Source: Phycisphaerales bacterium (GTDB lineage Bacteria > Planctomycetota > Phycisphaerae > Phycisphaerales > UBA1924). Taken from it: a stretch of DNA of 64,000 nt. The first letter of the stretch is position 1; the number at the start of each line of letters is the position of its first letter. The DNA is taken from the NCBI GenBank assembly GCA_020847535.1, contig JADLBU010000094.1, forward strand, positions 19,689 to 83,688, written 5' to 3'. Shown here piece by piece: positions 18,135-27,281 of this stretch. The notes below the pieces were generated by a model. It was not told where the DNA came from, did not search any database, and saw nothing but the letters and a program-made list of their open reading frames with translations. The position numbers were made by a program, and so were the translations under genes.

Positions 18135-19196
18135 ATGCATAGCTCCGCAGGGCCCAGCCAGCCCGATCGGAAGATCGGCGCTGCAGCCGCGCAAGGCGTT
18201 GGCGGTTCGCCCGGCGAACCCGTGGCAATCCGGATCACGCCGGACATCGAGCTGGCGGCGGCGATGCGCCTGGTGAGTACGGCCGATTCCGAACGCGAGG
18301 GCGCTGCCCGACGCTTGCTCGCCGCCGGACCGCGTCACGGGATCGATTTCCGGCACGCCTGGGCCGTTCCTGAGCCCGCCGGCGGCAAGCGAACTGTGCG
18401 ACAGGTGTGCCTGGCGATCCCCGGCTCGGGGAAAACGGCGATGATCTTCATCTCAGAGCCTCCAACCGGGGGCGATCCCGGCGGAGAGGCCGCGGGGCTT
18501 GCCGAACGGATGGCCTGCATTCGGGCGGCGATCTCGGACATGGCCTCGCTGCGTGATGAGCATGGCGCTCCCCGTGTGGTTGTTGCCCAGGCGCTGCCGG
18601 GGCCCGCCGACCTGGCGCCGATCCGCGCGTGCCTTGGGTCGGGGTTTGTGAAAGTGGGGGAATTGTCCTACATGCGTGCAGCGGTCCCGAGCGGCAAACG
18701 GTCACCGGCGGTCGATTCCCGGCGATGGCCCGCGGGCGTCGAGGTGGTTTCGGTGGCTTCGATCCCCGAACCCCGCCGCCATCCAGCGCTGATCGAGGCC
18801 TTGGATGCCACCTACATCGAGACGCTGGACTGCCCGGAGCTCTGCGGGATGCGCGAGACCAGGGACATCCTCGAGTCTCACCTGAAGACCGGCCAGCACG
18901 ATCCGGCGATGTGGTGGCTGGTGTTTGACGAAGGTTCCCCGCGCGGGTGCATGCTGCTGTCGCGCTGCCCGGACCAGCAGTCGGTGGAACTGGTGTACCT
19001 CGGGCTTGCACCTGTGCTCCGCGGCAAGGGGATTGCCCGGCGTCTGATGGAAATGGCGCTGCGCGCGACCGCCGAGGCGAGGTTCGCCGAGATCACGTGC
19101 GCTGTCGATGGCCGCAACGCGCCCGCCATGCATCTCTACGAATCGTGCGGCATGCGCGGCTTTGCACAACGGGTTGCGCTTGTGCGCGCGGTGTAA
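18135..19196 (+). CDS. GNAT-family N-acetyltransferase
   Basis: The 353-residue protein has a C-terminal GNAT domain. VELVYLGLAPVLRGKGIARRLMEMAL matches the acetyl-CoA-binding motif A (R/Q-x-x-G-x-G/A as LRGKGIA), and DGRNAPAMHLYESCGMRGF matches motif B. The N-terminal half may be a degenerate second GNAT module. The substrate is unknown. The ATG at 18135 follows the C-rich repeat; longer readings would translate that repeat. The stop lies about 490 bp before dnaA. Confidence 0.8.
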   Translation: MHSSAGPSQPDRKIGAAAAQGVGGSPGEPVAIRITPDIELAAAMRLVSTADSEREGAARRLLAAGPRHGIDFRHAWAVPEPAGGKRTVRQVCLAIPGSGKTAMIFISEPPTGGDPGGEAAGLAERMACIRAAISDMASLRDEHGAPRVVVAQALPGPADLAPIRACLGSGFVKVGELSYMRAAVPSGKRSPAVDSRRWPAGVEVVSVASIPEPRRHPALIEALDATYIETLDCPELCGMRETRDILESHLKTGQHDPAMWWLVFDEGSPRGCMLLSRCPDQQSVELVYLGLAPVLRGKGIARRLMEMALRATAEARFAEITCAVDGRNAPAMHLYESCGMRGFAQRVALVRAV

Positions 19197-19298
19197 GTCT
19201 CCGCGGTTCGTAAAGGGGTTTTTGCACAGGCTTTGCGCAACATTCAAAGAGCACCGTGCAAAAGTATTTTTGCCGTTGCGCAAGTCGTTGTTGCGCAG
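19161..19298. promoter_or_regulatory. Cluster of TTGC(A/G)CA motifs upstream of dnaA
   Basis: TTGCACAA (19162), TTGCGCTT (19174), TTGCACAG (19222), TTGCGCAA (19233), an inverse copy as GTGCAAAA (19256), TTGCGCAA (19276) and TTGCGCAG (19291) occur within about 140 bp. TTTTGCACA at 19220 matches the E. coli DnaA box TTATCCACA at seven of nine positions. The cluster starts in the end of the GNAT gene and continues into the 488-bp leader of dnaA. It could be DnaA sites for autoregulation or an origin, or sites for another regulator. No AT-rich unwinding element is obvious. Confidence 0.4.
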
Positions 19299-19684
19299 AG
19301 ACTGGAAGGGCGCAGCGCGCTTCGGAGAAATCCGGAGGCCATTGCCGCCCGACCCGTCAGACTCTACCTTGATCGCATCGGCCATGGAACGGCCGGTCGG
19401 TCGGAACGGGCGAATCACTTCTCTGAACATGCCTTCTCTGGGGTTCAGGGCCTGCGGTGGCTCAGGACGCAGGGTGTGTGTCGTGCGCCGGTTCCGTCCG
19501 AGGGGGAATGGACTCGCTAGGGTCGGTTCACATATTCACCATCGACGGGTCTTCTCACCTTGTCCGCGCGTGCGTTCTTCCAGCGGCCCGGGTGTTCGTT
19601 GTCCCGTTGACCAGCGTGGCCACAGGCAACGGTGCCGGGCAAGAGGTGGGCGGCGTGGAGACGCGGCACACATCCGTCGTTGAA

Positions 19685-21274
19685 ATGACTACATCGACCT
19701 CACATGCCAAGACCGGCTCCCGAAAAGCCGAACCCGTGCGCGCCCAGCCGCGTCTGCGACCCGGAGATGCCGCCGCGATCGACCAGATCCGACGCAGGCT
19801 CTCCGAGGAAGTCGGAGAGGATCGCATCCGCCGCTTCTTCGCAGAGGGCACCACGCTCTCGCTCGCCGAGGATCGCCTGGATGTCACCGTGCCATCCAAG
19901 TTCCTCGCCGACTACCTCGATCGCCGCTTCGGCGCTGCCCTCCGCCGCGCCGCCGAGGTGCCCGATGCCGAGGGACATCTCAGGCCCGTCCGCCTGCACT
20001 TCCTGGTCGATGAGAGCGCCGCCGCGCCCTCTCCGGTCCCCGAAGCAACGCCTGCGGCAGGCAGGGATGCACAGGCACTGGCTCGGTCCGCAACCGGCTC
20101 CGCCACGGTTCGCCGCCGGCCCAAGGCCACGCCGATGCGGTTCCGTCACCGCCTCGATGAGTTCATCGTCGGCCCCACCAACCGGCTGGCGCACGGCGCT
20201 GCCCTCCGGCTCGCCGAGGCCGGTGAGCGCGAGAAGGCAAGCCCGCTCTTCATCCACGGCCACTGCGGCTTGGGCAAGACACACCTCCTCCAGGGGCTCG
20301 CCAACCGCTTCCAGGAACTTCGTCCCCACGCCGTCGTTCGGTGTCTGACCTCCGAGGAATTCACTAACGAGTACGTCAACGCCGTCCGCAACAACCGCCT
20401 CGATGAGTTCCGCCGAACCTATCGCGGGGTCGATCTGCTCTGCCTCGACGATGCCCACTTCCTCTCCAGCAAGGAAAAAACCCAGACCGAGCTCCTTCAC
20501 ACCTTCGATGCGATCGACCTCGGCGGGGCACGCATCGTCCTGGCCTCCGATGACCACCCGCGCGAGATCAAGAAGCTCTGCGAGCAGCTCGTGTCGCGAT
20601 TCCTCGCCGGCGCTGTCGTCCGACTGGATCCGCCCGACACCGATACGCGCCTCAAGATCGTGCGGCACTTGGCCGGACGACGCACGCTACCCATGGAAGA
20701 GGCCGCCCTGCAACTGATCGCCGATCGCGGCGGGCGCTGCGGACCCGGCGGTACCCCGGGCTCGGTCCGCGACATCGAAGGTATGCTCACCCAGGTCGAG
20801 GCGATGTATCGACTCGTCCCCGAGACCGCGATCGCCGGCACCATCGGCGCTGTCCTGGTCCGCAAGGCCCTCAACCTCGGGGATGCCGATCCCAGGCTCG
20901 AATCGGTCCGACCCCGGCGCCCTATCCAGGTCGATCGCATCAACGCCGAGATTTGCCGCACCCTGGGCGTCACTGTCCAGGAGATGATGGGTATCGGCAG
21001 GCACCCCAAGGTCGTGCTCGCCCGCTCCGTGATCGCCTACCTCGCCAGAAAACTGACCACGCTCTCCTTCCCGGAGATCGCCAAGCAGATGGGAAGGCCC
21101 AATCATTCAACCATCATCACCGCCCATAAACGCATCTCGGCGGTCATCAATGCCAACGCCGCCACCGACTCCATCCAGTGGGCCGGGGTCGACTTGGGCC
21201 CGGAGTTCGCCGGGTTGACGGCGCGCGAATTCGTGGATCGCCTCGACCGGGAGATCGTCCGCGGCGCGGATTGA
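19685..21274 (+). CDS. dnaA: Chromosomal replication initiator protein
   Basis: The 529-residue protein shows all four DnaA regions: domain I (RRRLSEEVGEDRIRRFF), a short linker, the AAA+ domain and domain IV. The AAA+ domain has Walker A HGHCGLGKTHLLQG and Walker B DLLCLDDAHFLSSKEKTQTE. Domain IV has ARSVIAYLARKLTTLSFPEI, then GRPNHSTIITAHKRI. The E. coli DNA-contact signature GGRDHTTV is here GRPNHSTI, so two contact residues differ. ATG 19685 was chosen; longer readings lack DnaA similarity. dnaN does not follow; the neighbour is an aminotransferase gene. Confidence 0.95.
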   Translation: MTTSTSHAKTGSRKAEPVRAQPRLRPGDAAAIDQIRRRLSEEVGEDRIRRFFAEGTTLSLAEDRLDVTVPSKFLADYLDRRFGAALRRAAEVPDAEGHLRPVRLHFLVDESAAAPSPVPEATPAAGRDAQALARSATGSATVRRRPKATPMRFRHRLDEFIVGPTNRLAHGAALRLAEAGEREKASPLFIHGHCGLGKTHLLQGLANRFQELRPHAVVRCLTSEEFTNEYVNAVRNNRLDEFRRTYRGVDLLCLDDAHFLSSKEKTQTELLHTFDAIDLGGARIVLASDDHPREIKKLCEQLVSRFLAGAVVRLDPPDTDTRLKIVRHLAGRRTLPMEEAALQLIADRGGRCGPGGTPGSVRDIEGMLTQVEAMYRLVPETAIAGTIGAVLVRKALNLGDADPRLESVRPRRPIQVDRINAEICRTLGVTVQEMMGIGRHPKVVLARSVIAYLARKLTTLSFPEIAKQMGRPNHSTIITAHKRISAVINANAATDSIQWAGVDLGPEFAGLTAREFVDRLDREIVRGAD

Positions 21275-21410
21275 AACATCGGCACGGCCCGGCCAAGGAG
21301 AGCGCCGGCGCTGCCAAAGTGGTGGGACACGGATTGTGACCGGAGGCCCAACGGCGGATTCCCGTCGTCAAGCCTCCGGCGTCAGGACTCTTCTCTTCCA
21401 CTCTCCCGAT

Positions 21411-21449
21411 TCCCGCCGGGCGCTCTACGATGCCCCCGGCGGGATTTTG
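21411..21449 (+). terminator. Probable terminator of dnaA
   Basis: A 10-bp perfect stem (21411-21420 with 21435-21444) with a 14-nt loop is followed by TTTT. It lies 137 bp past the dnaA stop. Confidence 0.6.
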
Positions 21450-21542
21450 TAGCCGATGCGTTTCGCACACGGGCCCGCAGGTCGCCGCACCGGCCCCCCG
21501 TTCTTCTGCCCCGCGCCCGCTCAGTGGTGTACGGCGGAGAAG

Positions 21543-22745
21543 ATGCCGATGAGAAGGGACATGCACCACGAAATCCCTCTCAGCCGCCCGGACATCACCG
21601 GGCTCGAGGAGGATCTTGTCCTCCAGACCCTCCGCTCCGGCCGACTCTCCATCGGCCCCATGGTCGAAGAGTTTGAAGCCCTGGTCGCCAAGCGAGCCGG
21701 CTGCCGCTTCGGGATCGCCGTCAACTCCGGCACAAGCGGCCTCCACCTGGCGATGCGGGCCCTCAACATCGGGCCCGGGGACCAGGTCATCACCACGCCG
21801 TTCTCTTTCATCGCGAGCTCGAACGCGATCCTCTTCACCGGCGCGACCCCCGTATTCGTTGACATTTGCCCGCGCACCCTGAACATGGACCCCGCCAAGG
21901 TTGAGAAGGCGATCAACGCCAAGACCAAGGCGATCCTCGCCGTCGAGGCCTTCGGCAACCCCGTCTACATGGATCAGTACCGCGCGATCGCCGCCCGCCA
22001 GGAGGTCGCCCTCATCGAAGACTGCTGCGAGGCCTTGGGCTGCTCATACAAGGATCGCCCCTGCGGCTCCTTCGGCCGCGTCGGCGTCTTTGGCTTCTAC
22101 CCCAACAAGCAGATCACCACCGGTGAGGGCGGCATGCTCGTCACCGACGATGAGCGGCTCGCCGAGATGTGCCGGTCCATGCGCAACCAGGGCAGGCCCC
22201 TCAACTGGCGCAGCGCTGCGACCGGATCGACCGCCGGCACCCCCACGTTCGCCTCCTGGCTCAAGCACGAGCGCCTCGGGTACAACTACCGCCTCTCGGA
22301 GATCAACGCCGCCCTCGGGGTTGCTCAGATGCGTCGGTTGAACTCAATCATCGAGCGCCGCCAGCACATCGCCGAGCAGTACATCACGCGACTGGCCGGC
22401 CACAAGCACCTGATACTTCCGACCATCGACCGCGACACGCTTATGAGCTGGTTCGTCTTTGTCGTCCGCCTCGATGCCTCGTACACGCTCGAAGAACGCG
22501 AACGTGTCCTCCATGGGCTCCGGGGACACGACATCGGCTGCGGGGATTACTTCCACTGCATCCACCTCCAGCCCTTCTACAGGGAGCAGTTCGGCTTCGA
22601 GCCCGGCATGTTCCCGATCGCCGAGAGCGTCAGCCAGCGCACGATCGCACTCCCCTTCTACAACGACCTCTCCACGCGCGACATCGACAGCGTCTGCCAG
22701 ACGCTCGATGTCCTCATCGGACGCGAGAACCTCTCCAAGCGGTAG
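21543..22745 (+). CDS. DegT/DnrJ/EryC1-family PLP aminotransferase
   Basis: The roughly 400-residue enzyme begins HEIPLSRPDITGLEE. It carries NSGTSGLHLAMRAL (PLP phosphate contact), PFSFIASSNAILFTGATPVFVD, LIEDCCEALG and FGFYPNKQITTGEGG with the Schiff-base lysine. Family members aminate sugar nucleotides (4-keto or 3-keto sugars) for surface polysaccharides or glycosylation. No other sugar-biosynthesis genes are adjacent, so the substrate is open. ATG 21543 is preceded by GGCGGAGA; ATGs at 21549 and 21561 are also possible. Confidence 0.9.
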   Translation: MPMRRDMHHEIPLSRPDITGLEEDLVLQTLRSGRLSIGPMVEEFEALVAKRAGCRFGIAVNSGTSGLHLAMRALNIGPGDQVITTPFSFIASSNAILFTGATPVFVDICPRTLNMDPAKVEKAINAKTKAILAVEAFGNPVYMDQYRAIAARQEVALIEDCCEALGCSYKDRPCGSFGRVGVFGFYPNKQITTGEGGMLVTDDERLAEMCRSMRNQGRPLNWRSAATGSTAGTPTFASWLKHERLGYNYRLSEINAALGVAQMRRLNSIIERRQHIAEQYITRLAGHKHLILPTIDRDTLMSWFVFVVRLDASYTLEERERVLHGLRGHDIGCGDYFHCIHLQPFYREQFGFEPGMFPIAESVSQRTIALPFYNDLSTRDIDSVCQTLDVLIGRENLSKR

Positions 22746-22814
22746 ATCGATTTGCCCAAGCGATAGTCCGACGCGGCACCTGTGCTCATCGCCCGCAAGG
22801 GCGCACGACAGTTG

Positions 22815-22834
22815 CCAGGGCCTTCAGGCCCTGG
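22815..22834. terminator. Hairpin between convergent genes
   Basis: A perfect 8-bp GC-rich stem, CCAGGGCC/GGCCCTGG, has a TTCA loop in the 152-bp gap between the aminotransferase and the convergent lipoprotein gene. There is no T-run, so termination is an inference from its place. Confidence 0.45.
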
Positions 22835-22897
22835 AAGTCGCGAGCAACATTGCCCGGCCCGGAGTGCCGACGGTGTGCCGGCGAACCAACCTTGAAG

Positions 22898-23545
22898 TCA
22901 GCGAGTTCGCGGCGAAACCATCATCGTCGCCTCGTGCGTCGTTCCTGTGATCGCATCATCGAACTGCACTCGCAGAAGCAGCGTGCTGGCCCGGATCCGT
23001 GCCGACTCCGAGTCCGGGAGCTTGAGTGGGATCTCGTAATGCGTGCCGGTGATCCCCGACCGATAGGCGCCGCGAACCTGTGGGGGCGTGAGTGCCGCGC
23101 CGGCGATCCGTCGGGGTTCGACCGTCCCCGCCGGCTCGGAAAGCTCCAGCGCCTCGACGCGGACCGTTCCGACCAGTTGTACGAACCGCCGCTCGCCATC
23201 GAAAGGCTCGACATACAAGATTAAACCCGTCGCCGGCTTCGAGGGATCCAGCGGATTGATTCCCGAGAGCGAATCGATCTCGATCCCCGCGCACCGCGGG
23301 ATCGCCGCAAGCACATCGGCCGTCACCAGCCCCTCGCGAACACGCTGTTCCTCCGCGAGCTTCACCGACAACTCATCTCGCTGCGAGGCGAGCAGTCGAT
23401 TCTGATCTTCAAGCTCGACGACCCGCCGTCGCAGCTCGTCGTTCGCGGTCGCAAAGCCCTTCTTGCCGCCGATGGTGGGTGAGCTGCACCCGCCGAGGAT
23501 GATCGCGGCGAGCGCGGCGGCGACGATGCTATTGGGATGAGTCAT
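22898..23545 (-). CDS. Lipoprotein with short coiled coil
   Basis: The 215-residue protein has a lipoprotein signal with lipobox LGGC (IVAAALAAIILGGCSSP). A heptad-like stretch follows (NDELRRRVVELEDQNRLLASQRDELSVKLAEEQ, about residues 35-67), then a beta-rich domain (GLILYVEPFDGERRFVQLVG). It is predicted to be anchored in a membrane and to face the periplasm. I recognise no enzyme family. The ATG at 23545 begins the signal peptide. Confidence 0.8.
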   Translation of the reverse strand: MTHPNSIVAAALAAIILGGCSSPTIGGKKGFATANDELRRRVVELEDQNRLLASQRDELSVKLAEEQRVREGLVTADVLAAIPRCAGIEIDSLSGINPLDPSKPATGLILYVEPFDGERRFVQLVGTVRVEALELSEPAGTVEPRRIAGAALTPPQVRGAYRSGITGTHYEIPLKLPDSESARIRASTLLLRVQFDDAITGTTHEATMMVSPRTR

Positions 23546-24014
23546 GGCGACGATCGTATGGATCCACGGCACGGTCGAAAAAAAATCAGGCAAACCACAT
23601 CTTCGCGCGTGAGTAACGCAGCGCATCCGGCGTTTCAACTTGGTTCGGGAGGTGCCGAATGTACCAGCGGGTTTCCCCGCTCCTGGTGCGTTCTGCCGCG
23701 GTGGTGCTTGCGTGCCAGACGGCCCCGTCATCGGCGATTGCGGCCCAGCGAGCGTCTCAACACATCCATCCGGCCGGTTGGTCCACATCTCACGGCCCAT
23801 CACCACGCCCGAAGGAATCTGCGCCATACGCTCACCCGGGGATACCGAGGCGTGCTTGCTCATCGAGCGGGTCGTCACGGTCATCGGGACGCATGGTCGC
23901 ACTCAGCACCGCCGAGCCGCACCGCCCCGGCCCGAGCGATGTCACGGAGATCCCGAGGAAATGCGCGAGTCTCCAGGCATACGAACGTTGTCTTAACGCG
24001 TCCGGAGGTGCCCA
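23546..24014. other. Unassigned stretch upstream of 24015
   Basis: About 470 bp without a convincing gene. A frame beginning at 23659 has a weak signal-peptide-like start and ends in an ATGA overlap with the next gene, but its body reads like out-of-frame DNA. Frames at 23640 and on the opposite strand are equally poor. GGAGG just before 24015 belongs to the next gene. Confidence 0.4.
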
Positions 24015-25244
24015 ATGAGCGCCCGAGCTTCGGAACTCTTGGCGTGTGCCGCTATTGCGATGGGGATCTGCGGGGCAGCGCCCCGCGAGACACTGGCCTC
24101 CGCGGCGCAGGGTCAGCAAGCCAACGCATCCCCGGATGATCAGGTGCGAGCGTGGTTCGACCGGGCTTGGGCCGAGGCGCAGGAATACCCGGCATTCGGT
24201 GAGTTCATCGTGCGCTGGCGCACCGAGGACCACGAAACCCTCCGCCCCGCCGAGCTTGCAAGCCTCCGCAGGGAGATCGCGGGCCATCCCGAGCACCCCA
24301 TGCGGCAAGAGCTGCCGCGCCTGGAGCGCCACGCCGCCGGCGATTTCACCGTCCTCAGGTTCATGCTCGCCGCGCGTGGCGAGGGGCGCTGGAGGTACGG
24401 GATCACCTTTGCGGACGGCAGCTTCAACGACATCGTCTTGATGCCGAGCTCATCGTGGTGGATGTCGAAGGAGACCCTCAAGGTATTCAACCGCGCCGAG
24501 GTCGATCGGGAAGACCCCGAACAGATGGTCGGCATACACGACCACTCCTTCGTCCCCGTGCTGGGGAGGCTGATCCACGGAAATCTGTCGCTGGGACGGA
24601 CCGCCCAGATGGATCCCGGGAGGCTTCACTTCGCCAACGGTCGATGGAAAATCCGGCTTTCCAGGGGGGATCATCTCCCGCCCGAGCAGCGGATCGCCTA
24701 CGAGATCACCGGCCGATGGGATGCAGGCGCGGGGCGGGGATTCGTGGAACGATCGACGATCGCCGAGAATGGATACAAACCCGAGGCCGTGGGCGCACGC
24801 AACGACTTCAAAGACTGGACATTTGTTGGATCGATCGGCCGGTGGGTGGCGGGGTCGGTGGAGGAGCGAAAGGCCGACGGCACGCTGGGCCGCGTGATCT
24901 TCTTCGAGGACGCCCACCCGATCCCCGAGGGAGGCTTTGCCGCACTGGCGAGAACGCCCGACAGGGATTCACAGGATCCAATCCGGGGCCGCGTCGCGTT
25001 TGCTCACGCCGCGGACTTCCGCTCCCGGACCGTGGATGTGTTTGATGCGCAGGGACGGATCGCCTCGGGCGCCATGGATCAACCGGGCAGCCCACGGGCG
25101 AACATGCGCAACAACGTGCGGTATGCCGGGTGGGGGTTGATCGCGATCGCGTGCTCGACGGGCTTCCTGCTCGTTCGTCGTCGGCTCCTTGCCAGAACTC
25201 TGATTCCGCCGCGGCGCCCGGAGGTCGGTCTGAGGAGCCCGTGA
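24015..25244 (+). CDS. Secreted protein with C-terminal membrane anchor (cassette 1)
   Basis: The 409-residue protein has an N-terminal signal (ELLACAAIAMGICGAAPRETLASA). A large extracytoplasmic domain with many Trp, Gly and Asp residues follows. It ends with one membrane helix (YAGWGLIAIACSTGFLLV) and an Arg-rich tail (RRRLLAR). No enzyme family is recognised. GGAGG lies seven bases before the ATG. It is the first gene of a group that also holds a Cys-rich peptide, a MauE-like protein and a prepilin-like protein. A gene of the same architecture (28486-29445) sits in the second group. A hairpin at 25273-25294 separates it from the rest. Confidence 0.75.
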   Translation: MSARASELLACAAIAMGICGAAPRETLASAAQGQQANASPDDQVRAWFDRAWAEAQEYPAFGEFIVRWRTEDHETLRPAELASLRREIAGHPEHPMRQELPRLERHAAGDFTVLRFMLAARGEGRWRYGITFADGSFNDIVLMPSSSWWMSKETLKVFNRAEVDREDPEQMVGIHDHSFVPVLGRLIHGNLSLGRTAQMDPGRLHFANGRWKIRLSRGDHLPPEQRIAYEITGRWDAGAGRGFVERSTIAENGYKPEAVGARNDFKDWTFVGSIGRWVAGSVEERKADGTLGRVIFFEDAHPIPEGGFAALARTPDRDSQDPIRGRVAFAHAADFRSRTVDVFDAQGRIASGAMDQPGSPRANMRNNVRYAGWGLIAIACSTGFLLVRRRLLARTLIPPRRPEVGLRSP

Positions 25245-25272
25245 CAGGCCCGTGACGTGCATCGAAGACAGA

Positions 25273-25294
25273 ACGGCGGGGTCGATCCCGCCGT
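25273..25294 (+). terminator. Hairpin after the anchored-protein gene
   Basis: A perfect 8-bp stem, ACGGCGGG/CCCGCCGT, has a 6-nt loop 28 bp past the stop codon. There is no T-run. Confidence 0.45.
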
Positions 25295-25492
25295 GAGGCG
25301 ACAGGGGTGCCGGGGTCGGCGGGTGCATCGAGGTCTCTCACCAGGGTTGGGTTCGTCTCACGAAGAAAGCCCGGTGGCGGTTGATGGGGTTGTGTGAATG
25401 GTCATGCGCCGGTGCGTCACCGGTGCGACCCGCCCGCGCGGCGGGGCTCACATGCCGATCGGATCGCCACAGTGCTCTTGAGGAGTTCACGC

Positions 25493-25900
25493 ATGAAACG
25501 CGAATGTTCTGGAACACCAAGGCCCGGCCGCAGACTGATCGCCGGCGCCTCGGTGCTGGTGATCCTGGCGTCAACCGCGATCGGCGCGGACTGCTGGACG
25601 TCCGTCGGGAAGCAGATCTGCTGCAAAACCATCAACAAGTCGTGCAAGACGCAGAATGGCGAGCGGTGGTGGTGCCCGCAGACAAGCACCGTCCCGGGCG
25701 GCTTCTTTGTCACCGCCGTCAAGCCGGTCGCCAAGAACATCAAGGGCAAGAAGGGCGTCGGCAACCCCGAGTTCGTTGGCGAATGCACGATCACCATGAC
25801 CTCGTGCGGTGAAAACTACGGGGAGTGCATCGTCACCGGGACAAAGACCGTGCAGTGCCATTCCACCAACGTCGAGGGGGACGATTGCAGGGGCGATTAG
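25493..25900 (+). CDS. Ten-cysteine exported peptide (cassette 1)
   Basis: The 135-residue precursor has a signal peptide (LIAGASVLVILASTAIGA). The mature part carries exactly ten Cys, spaced as DCW, ICCK, SCK, WCP, ECT, SCG, ECI, QCH and DCR. An even number of cysteines in an exported peptide points to disulfide bonding. AGGAG lies upstream of ATG 25493. A MauE/DoxX-like membrane protein follows after 90 bp. The second cassette has a ten-cysteine exported peptide at 28151-28492 with different spacing. Function unknown; a structural, signalling or redox-substrate role is possible. Confidence 0.75.
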   Translation: MKRECSGTPRPGRRLIAGASVLVILASTAIGADCWTSVGKQICCKTINKSCKTQNGERWWCPQTSTVPGGFFVTAVKPVAKNIKGKKGVGNPEFVGECTITMTSCGENYGECIVTGTKTVQCHSTNVEGDDCRGD

Positions 25901-25990
25901 GTATCGGCGGCGCCCGGCGCGGGACGGTCCGCCACCGCGGGCCGCCCCGCGCCGATGCGACGGCAGTGCCGCCCGATCGGGAAGAAACAC

Positions 25991-26506
25991 ATGGCGATGC
26001 ACACAACCGGGCGTCGGCGTACGCACACCGCGGGCCTCTGGCTCACGGGCGCTGTGTTTGTGATCGTGGGGCTCGCGGGGCTGCTCAAGGCCCTGGACCT
26101 GCCCGTGTTCCTCGATACCGTCCAGACCTGGAGCCTGCTCTCGGGGCCGGTGCGCTGGGGAGTCGTGTTCGTGCTGCCGCTGGCGGAGATGATCCTTCCC
26201 ATCGTGTGGTTCGCGGGGATCGAGCGGCGCTGGCTGGAGCGGGCGATCGCGGCGCTGCTGGTAGGCTTTGCCGCCGCGTACTCGGCACACCTCGCGCTGA
26301 CCGAACCACCCAAGTGCGGCTGCTTCGGACTGGTGGATGAGTATTTCAACGGCCTGGCGGCGGGCCAAGCAGCGCTGTGGAAGAACGGCGCGCTGCTGGG
26401 GATGCTGGGAACGGGGTGGTGGCTGCGCCGGGCCCAGTCCCCCCCGGGCACAGCGCGGAAACAACACGCCGGCGCCCGCGGCGCCCGACCCGTCATGGAG
26501 GTGTGA
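25991..26506 (+). CDS. MauE/DoxX-like membrane protein with CGCFG motif (cassette 1)
   Basis: The 171-residue protein has four hydrophobic segments (AGLWLTGAVFVIVGLAGLLK, WGVVFVLPLAEMILPIVWFA, AIAALLVGFAAAYSAHLAL, and a final one near ALLGMLGTGWWL). It has the CGCFG motif (PPKCGCFGLVDEYFN) typical of the MauE branch. In methylotrophs MauE helps to form the disulfides of methylamine dehydrogenase; related proteins pass electrons or oxidising equivalents to exported partners. GGGAAG precedes ATG 25991. Its stop (TGA) is followed immediately by the GTG start of the prepilin-like gene, so the two are coupled. Confidence 0.8.
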   Translation: MAMHTTGRRRTHTAGLWLTGAVFVIVGLAGLLKALDLPVFLDTVQTWSLLSGPVRWGVVFVLPLAEMILPIVWFAGIERRWLERAIAALLVGFAAAYSAHLALTEPPKCGCFGLVDEYFNGLAAGQAALWKNGALLGMLGTGWWLRRAQSPPGTARKQHAGARGARPVMEV

Positions 26507-26507
26507 T

Positions 26508-27263
26508 GTGCGATCATCCAGCGGCACCGGGGGATTCACGCTCATCGAGATACTGGTGACCATCGCGGTCATCGCGGTCCTGCTGTCGCTCTCGGCGCCC
26601 GCCCTGCACAAGATCCGAGCCCGCGCCATGGCCGCGGCAACCCTCTCCAATGTCCGGCAGAGCGCACAGGTGCTCACGGCGTACACCGCCGACTGGCGCG
26701 GCTCGTTCCCCGCGTTCCTTGACCCGAGGGCCGACTCGTGGAAGCTCGAGATCAAGGCCCAGGGCATCACGATGGACATCGACCGATACTTCCTGGCCGG
26801 CATGCTCTGGCATCTCGCGCTGGCCGACATGTACTACGACGGCAGGACCGACAGCGAGTCGGTCTACTCCGCCGAGCAGCTCTCACGCGATGGCCCGGGC
26901 GGCATGCCCTTCATGCTTCCCTGCGCCTTCTTTGCCGAGCCGCTGTTCTGGAACCAGAGAACCCGCACCGGTCCAGGCCAGTACCGCGGGACGCGCCAGG
27001 ATCAGGTTGTGTATCCCTCCGACAAGTCCCTGCTCATCTGTGCCGATCCGCTGATGGTGCGAGATGGGGATCCGCGTGAGACCTTGTCGATCCGCCATGT
27101 GCCGATGGCCGCCGTCGATGGCAGCGCCGCCGACCACGCGGAGGACAACTTCGCCCCGGGCGTCTCATCGGGCGAGGGGGTCTTCGATCAATCGGTCCAT
27201 GTGTTCGACCTGTTCGTGGGATTACACACCGTCGAGGGCGTGCGCGGACGCGACATCCGCTGA
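26508..27263 (+). CDS. Prepilin-like protein with HTV-GV-GRD-R tail (cassette 1)
   Basis: The 251-residue product starts at GTG 26508, preceded by GGAGG. It has a short leader, then GGFTLIEILVTIAVIAVLLS, a prepilin cleavage and membrane-insertion signal. The body lacks the usual H-X9-DG block; it ends in HTVEGVRGRDIR. The oppositely oriented prepilin-like gene at 27282-28043 ends in HTVGGVYGRDLR. Shared residues also occur just after the pilin helix (LSNVRQSAQVLTAYT here, LSNIRQSGVLLLTYS there). It is the last gene of the first cassette and converges on the second with 18 bp between stops. Confidence 0.85.
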   Translation: MRSSSGTGGFTLIEILVTIAVIAVLLSLSAPALHKIRARAMAAATLSNVRQSAQVLTAYTADWRGSFPAFLDPRADSWKLEIKAQGITMDIDRYFLAGMLWHLALADMYYDGRTDSESVYSAEQLSRDGPGGMPFMLPCAFFAEPLFWNQRTRTGPGQYRGTRQDQVVYPSDKSLLICADPLMVRDGDPRETLSIRHVPMAAVDGSAADHAEDNFAPGVSSGEGVFDQSVHVFDLFVGLHTVEGVRGRDIR

Positions 27264-27281
27264 CCAGCGGGGCGAAGGTGC

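Noticed and set aside
23659..24018. Small exported protein ending in an ATGA overlap with the next gene
   Set aside because: After the first 30 residues the composition is that of out-of-frame DNA, and the overlap falls on the next gene's ribosome binding site. Kept only as an uncertain region.
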